Shown here one piece after another: positions 6,444 through 8,669 of a DNA stretch of 8,669 bases. This DNA is from CAYRFQ01 sp964423615. Its GTDB lineage: Bacteria; Planctomycetota; Planctomycetia; Gemmatales; Gemmataceae. The translations under genes were made by a program, and so were the position numbers. The stretch lies in assembly GCA_964423615.1 (NCBI GenBank), contig CAYRFQ010000173.1, forward strand, positions 1 through 8,669, read 5' to 3'. Each line of letters begins with the position of its first letter. Within the stretch, counting starts at the first letter, position 1. Under the pieces are notes generated by a model that was not told the DNA's origin, made no database searches, and was given only the letters and a program-made list of their open reading frames with translations.

Positions 6444-8513
6444 ATGTCAAAACTTCCACACCGACTCACCAAATTGTTCAGCCGACATGATCCGGACGTC
6501 CTTTTTGACCAGGAGTACATCGATGAGGCTCGCAAGGCCGCACGGGGTTCATCGGAAGAGGGAACTTCGGATGCCGGTAAGGAACACAAAGGACGTTCCG
6601 ACCACAACGCATCGTACGTGAGTGTTGTGGAGACGCCAGTTGCCCCGACTACCCATGAAGAGGATGACCTGGACTATGCCGACCTCGGTTCTTTGGATCT
6701 CACGACAAGCCCTGAGAGAGAGCCCTCCGGCGACCACGAAGAACCGATCCCTGAGCCGGAACCTCCAGTGGCGCGTTCCACCCGATGGGCATCAGGCGCA
6801 CGCCCGGACTTCCCAGTTCCCGAAAAGACAAAGGAATGGGAGAAGGAGGCCAAAATAAGCGAACGCGAGATCGGAGAGGTAGTCGGCAGTGGGGGGTTTG
6901 GCACGACGTTCTGGCTCAACTCGGACGAACCGGAGGCCCCACCCGCCATCATCAAAATTCCCAAGACCAGCTCGAGCATGGAAGAGATGGAAGAAGAAGC
7001 CGCCTTCTATCACAAAATTGGAGATCACCCCAACATTGTGAAGTGCCTTGGAGTACGCAAGATCAAGGGCCGCACTGGACTGGTCATGGAAGGGATCAAA
7101 GGGAAGAACTCCCAGAAAGTCCTCGAAGACATGCACGAGCGGTATAAGAAGGGGGAGATTTCCCACGAGCACTACTGGGGAGCGATGCAACACACCATGC
7201 GGCAGACGCTCAAAGCGTTGGCGCATCTGGAAAAAGTCGGTGTCGTTCACAACGACATCAAACCAGACAACATCATGATCGATGAGGAAACCGGTGACGT
7301 CAAATTGATCGACTTTGGTTTGGCTCACGAGGCAAGAGCAGAAGGTGAGATGGTTGGAGACAAGCCAAAAGGAGGGGTGTTAGCCAAACCTCTTATGCCT
7401 ATCGGGGCGGGAACAACCGCTCCAGAACTCTTCGACGAGGCCACTCAAGCCCGTACAGAAAAAGAGGACGAGGGCTTCTCGTTGACCCCCGAGGCTGACG
7501 CCTTCGGGGCGGGGGGAGTCGCCTATCGGATGGGCGAAGGCACCCATCCGCTTTACGGCATCCCGATTGCGCCATCTGCTCCCAGTCCCAGTACCGTGCA
7601 AACGATAAACAAAATCCGTGAATTTCGTCAATCCGCCGAGACGGACAAGCCAGAGCAAATCTTAAAACATGATCACGACCACGCGTTCGACAAGGCGGAA
7701 GGCGAAGTTATGGGAATCGACCCCATCACAGGCGAAAGTGTTACGGGCACGGTCGCCAAGAAAAAGGTAGGCGTGCATGGCGCCGAAACGGAATACACCA
7801 AGTTCGTCAACAAACTGATGCATCCCGACCCCAAGAAGCGTCTTTCCGCCACGAAGGCTTTGGAGCATCCCTTCCTGGCCGAGTCCCTGCTTGACCCCGA
7901 AGCCGCCCAAGACGTCCTTACGAAAGTATTGGGAGCCAAGAGTACGACATCTGGGGACGTCGTGTCAACAGACAGCGAGGAGGACGAAGTCGAGCCTTCC
8001 GAGGAGTCCAAGACCCTGAAAAAATCTATGCTCGAAGAATTCAAAAAACACCCAAACACGGCGAAAAGAGATGGGCTCGACGCAGAAGCCTGCTCCAAAG
8101 TCTTTCAACAACGTACCAAGGAGGTCCTCAAAGCACTCAACAAATTGAGAGAAAGGTACAACAGATGCGGCCGCGAAGACAAGGTCGAAGAGGTGAACGG
8201 TCTTATTCGGCGGGCGAAGGAAGAGGGAGATTTGCCGCGAAACCAGGACCTCCGGAGAATGTTCGAGGAACTGAAGGTAGACGAACGCAGGTCTGCGCCC
8301 GTCTCCAAAACAAGCTCCTCGGGGATCTCCGGAGGTGCGGCAGATACTTATGACGACGTTGAAATGGTCTACGATGAAGTGACAGAGGAATCTCTTACGG
8401 AGGATAGACCGCCTGACGATGTTACCCCCACTCATGCAACGGGGAGTGCGGATGCTGAGGAGGAACTCTGTGCCGAGGAAGTTGAGGAGGAATCCAAGAC
8501 CACTGATGAGTAA
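6444..8513 (+). CDS. soluble atypical Ser/Thr kinase with HND loop and acidic tails
   Basis: 689-aa kinase with no membrane segment or signal peptide, so presumably cytosolic (or secreted by an unseen route). Residues 1-135 are a disordered, acidic/Pro-rich leader after a basic start. Kinase domain about 138-480: glycine loop GSGGFGTTF 148-156, Lys171, Glu185, catalytic loop HND 269-271 with Lys273 and Asn276, DFG 290-292, APE 326-328, Asp352, Arg466. All catalytic residues are present, but HND replaces HRD, so this is a non-RD type not expected to need activation-loop phosphorylation. The same HNDIKP loop occurs in Yersinia YopO/YpkA. About 370-450 is a large insert with HDHDH at 409-413. 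Residues 523-616 form a charged helical domain; 505-525 and 640-689 are acidic. ATG 6444 has AAGGGAG 9 nt upstream. It differs greatly from the membrane kinase, so it is not a recent duplicate of it. Substrates are unknown; the upstream 378-aa protein is a candidate. Confidence 0.93.
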   Translation: MSKLPHRLTKLFSRHDPDVLFDQEYIDEARKAARGSSEEGTSDAGKEHKGRSDHNASYVSVVETPVAPTTHEEDDLDYADLGSLDLTTSPEREPSGDHEEPIPEPEPPVARSTRWASGARPDFPVPEKTKEWEKEAKISEREIGEVVGSGGFGTTFWLNSDEPEAPPAIIKIPKTSSSMEEMEEEAAFYHKIGDHPNIVKCLGVRKIKGRTGLVMEGIKGKNSQKVLEDMHERYKKGEISHEHYWGAMQHTMRQTLKALAHLEKVGVVHNDIKPDNIMIDEETGDVKLIDFGLAHEARAEGEMVGDKPKGGVLAKPLMPIGAGTTAPELFDEATQARTEKEDEGFSLTPEADAFGAGGVAYRMGEGTHPLYGIPIAPSAPSPSTVQTINKIREFRQSAETDKPEQILKHDHDHAFDKAEGEVMGIDPITGESVTGTVAKKKVGVHGAETEYTKFVNKLMHPDPKKRLSATKALEHPFLAESLLDPEAAQDVLTKVLGAKSTTSGDVVSTDSEEDEVEPSEESKTLKKSMLEEFKKHPNTAKRDGLDAEACSKVFQQRTKEVLKALNKLRERYNRCGREDKVEEVNGLIRRAKEEGDLPRNQDLRRMFEELKVDERRSAPVSKTSSSGISGGAADTYDDVEMVYDEVTEESLTEDRPPDDVTPTHATGSADAEEELCAEEVEEESKTTDE

Positions 8514-8566
8514 GTTCCGGGTTGGGAATCGAAGGGATTGGTGGGCGTGCGGAGCGAAAATGATTC

Positions 8567-8590
8567 GTGTCCAATTTTTCCGTTGGACGC
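8567..8590. other. hairpin downstream of the second kinase
   Basis: GTGTCCAA (8567-8574) pairs with TTGGACGC (8583-8590), eight pairs with one G-U, across an 8-nt TTTTTCCG loop, 54 nt past the kinase stop. No U-tract follows the stem, so termination here is only possible, not shown. Nothing else in 8514-8669 looks like a gene. Confidence 0.3.
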
Positions 8591-8669
8591 CGATTTCCGC
8601 AGGCTTAATGAGTGTTGCATACCAAACTCGGTAATGATCAAGGCCGTAAAGCTTGGGCGAGTTTTCCCG

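Noticed and set aside
6792..7328. 178-codon minus-strand frame opposite the second kinase
   Set aside because: The plus strand there encodes the glycine loop, Lys171, the HND loop and DFG of a kinase; the minus frame has no recognisable domain or good start signal.
7965..8435. 156-codon minus-strand frame with many Phe/Val residues
   Set aside because: It is antisense to the Glu/Lys-rich tail of the second kinase, whose codons read backwards as Phe/Leu/Ser.

Overview
The window most likely comes from a planctomycete (phylum Planctomycetota). Three things point there: a very long membrane Ser/Thr kinase with the N-terminal leader, 'VMDWGLAK' loop and C-terminal modules typical of that phylum; an adjacent ECF-like sigma factor of the kind that accompanies such kinases; and short degenerate intergenic repeats. 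GC content looks slightly above 50% by eye. Genus cannot be decided.

Layout. Positions 1-65 hold the possible tail of a plus-strand gene. Positions 66-338 are non-coding and contain a five-unit heptamer repeat inside a perfect 10-bp inverted repeat, plus a probable terminator for the gene to the right. The minus-strand operon reads from 4877 down to 339: an ECF-like sigma factor (4877-4248), a 60-nt gap, then a 1,282-aa transmembrane kinase (4187-339) with nine TPR units and a C-terminal PPC-like beta domain. A good sigma70-type promoter (TTGACT-17-TAGACT on the minus strand) precedes the sigma gene. The divergent region 4878-5196 also has an 8-bp inverted repeat spanning that promoter and a near-perfect 16-bp dyad. 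On the plus strand follow an unrecognised 378-aa protein (5197-6333; basic head, acidic linker, helical tail) and, 110 nt later, a second, soluble-looking kinase (6444-8513) with an HND catalytic loop, a large insert in the C-lobe and acidic tails. Positions 8514-8669 show only a hairpin.

Reading of the system. The left pair is a recognisable planctomycete design: a sigma factor with no anti-sigma gene beside it, next to a membrane kinase that could sense an extracytoplasmic signal through its TPR/PPC part and phosphorylate the sigma factor. The right pair, an orphan helical protein and an atypical cytosolic kinase, is not a combination I recognise. It shares the divergent control region with the left pair, so it may belong to the same circuit as target, scaffold or second kinase tier. 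That link is inference from gene order. The 378-aa protein and the soluble kinase are the least described parts of the window.
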